7,074 nucleotides of DNA from Paracoccaceae bacterium (GTDB lineage: Bacteria; Pseudomonadota; Alphaproteobacteria; Rhodobacterales; Rhodobacteraceae). The position numbers were made by a program, and so were the translations under genes. The DNA lies in assembly GCA_003551745.1 (NCBI GenBank), contig PUNI01000284.1, forward strand, positions 1-7,074. Reading direction: 5' to 3'. The notes below the pieces were generated by a model that saw only the letters and a program-made list of their open reading frames with translations, had not been told where the DNA came from and made no database searches. Shown in pieces: positions 6,976 through 7,074 of this stretch (position 1 is its first letter; the number at the start of each line of letters is the position of its first letter).

Positions 6976-7074
6976 GCCGCGCCACGCCGAGCCTGCAGGC
7001 GCGGCTGCTCACCCGGCTGCTGCGGCTGACGGCCCGGCCCGCCCTGGCCCGGGAGACCGCCCCGGCCGCCGCCC
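6972..7074 (+). CDS. Start of an unidentified gene (34 codons seen), cut by window edge
   Basis: A frame opens at GTG 6972-6974, overlapping the gshB stop as GTGA, and runs open to the window end. The visible residues begin [20 protein letters not shown] and continue with Arg/Ala/Leu-rich sequence, forming an amphipathic basic segment rather than a clean signal peptide. No catalytic motif is in view. The [20 protein letters not shown] style reminds me of the N-terminus of alpha/beta hydrolases of the hormone-sensitive-lipase type, but this is only an impression from a short stretch. The same GTGA junction at rsmI-yraN supports the start, although the ribosome site is weak here (GGCGG at 6964-6968). 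Expect it to be co-transcribed with gshB. Confidence 0.55.
   Translation, partial: MSRATPSLQARLLTRLLRLTARPALARETAPAAA

Noticed and set aside
1..7074. Searched by eye for tRNA genes, CRISPR repeats, insertion sequences, attachment sites and direct repeats.
   Set aside because: None seen; coding DNA of uniform composition fills nearly the whole window.

Overview
The window is a GC-rich (roughly 70%) stretch of ordinary chromosomal housekeeping genes. Protein similarity recalled from the families points to an alphaproteobacterium, most likely of the Rhodobacterales (Rhodobacter/Paracoccus relatives). The MurJ, GlnD and RsmI sequence styles, the near-absence of non-coding DNA, and overlapping start/stop codons all fit that group. 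The genus cannot be fixed from the sequence alone.

The layout is two divergent gene sets around an 88-bp spacer (4612-4699). The leftward (minus strand) set reads lpoA-like lipoprotein (4611-3364), then glnD (3404-591), then murJ (594 to beyond base 1, cut by the window edge). Neighbouring genes in this set overlap: 41 bp between the first two, with glnD starting at a TTG behind a good Shine-Dalgarno, and ATGA between glnD and murJ. The rightward (plus strand) set reads rsmI (4700-5599), yraN (5596-5961, GTG start overlapping the rsmI stop), gshB (6028-6975) and the first 34 codons of a further gene starting at GTG 6972, cut by the right edge.

Functionally, the left arm joins peptidoglycan work (a periplasmic activator-type lipoprotein and the lipid II flippase MurJ) with the PII uridylyltransferase GlnD, the cell's nitrogen sensor. 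The right arm holds the 16S rRNA C1402 ribose methyltransferase, the nuclease-fold protein YraN, and glutathione synthetase. The divergent rsmI / lpoA pair with yraN close by mirrors the E. coli yraL-yraM-yraN neighbourhood, which supports the lipoprotein call.

I saw no mobile element, CRISPR array, RNA gene, toxin-antitoxin pair, defence gene or biosynthetic cluster. Coding DNA fills the window except the 88-bp divergent spacer and a 66-bp gap before gshB. No previously undescribed system is evident; the findings are small-scale points about starts, overlaps, residue changes and the spacer.
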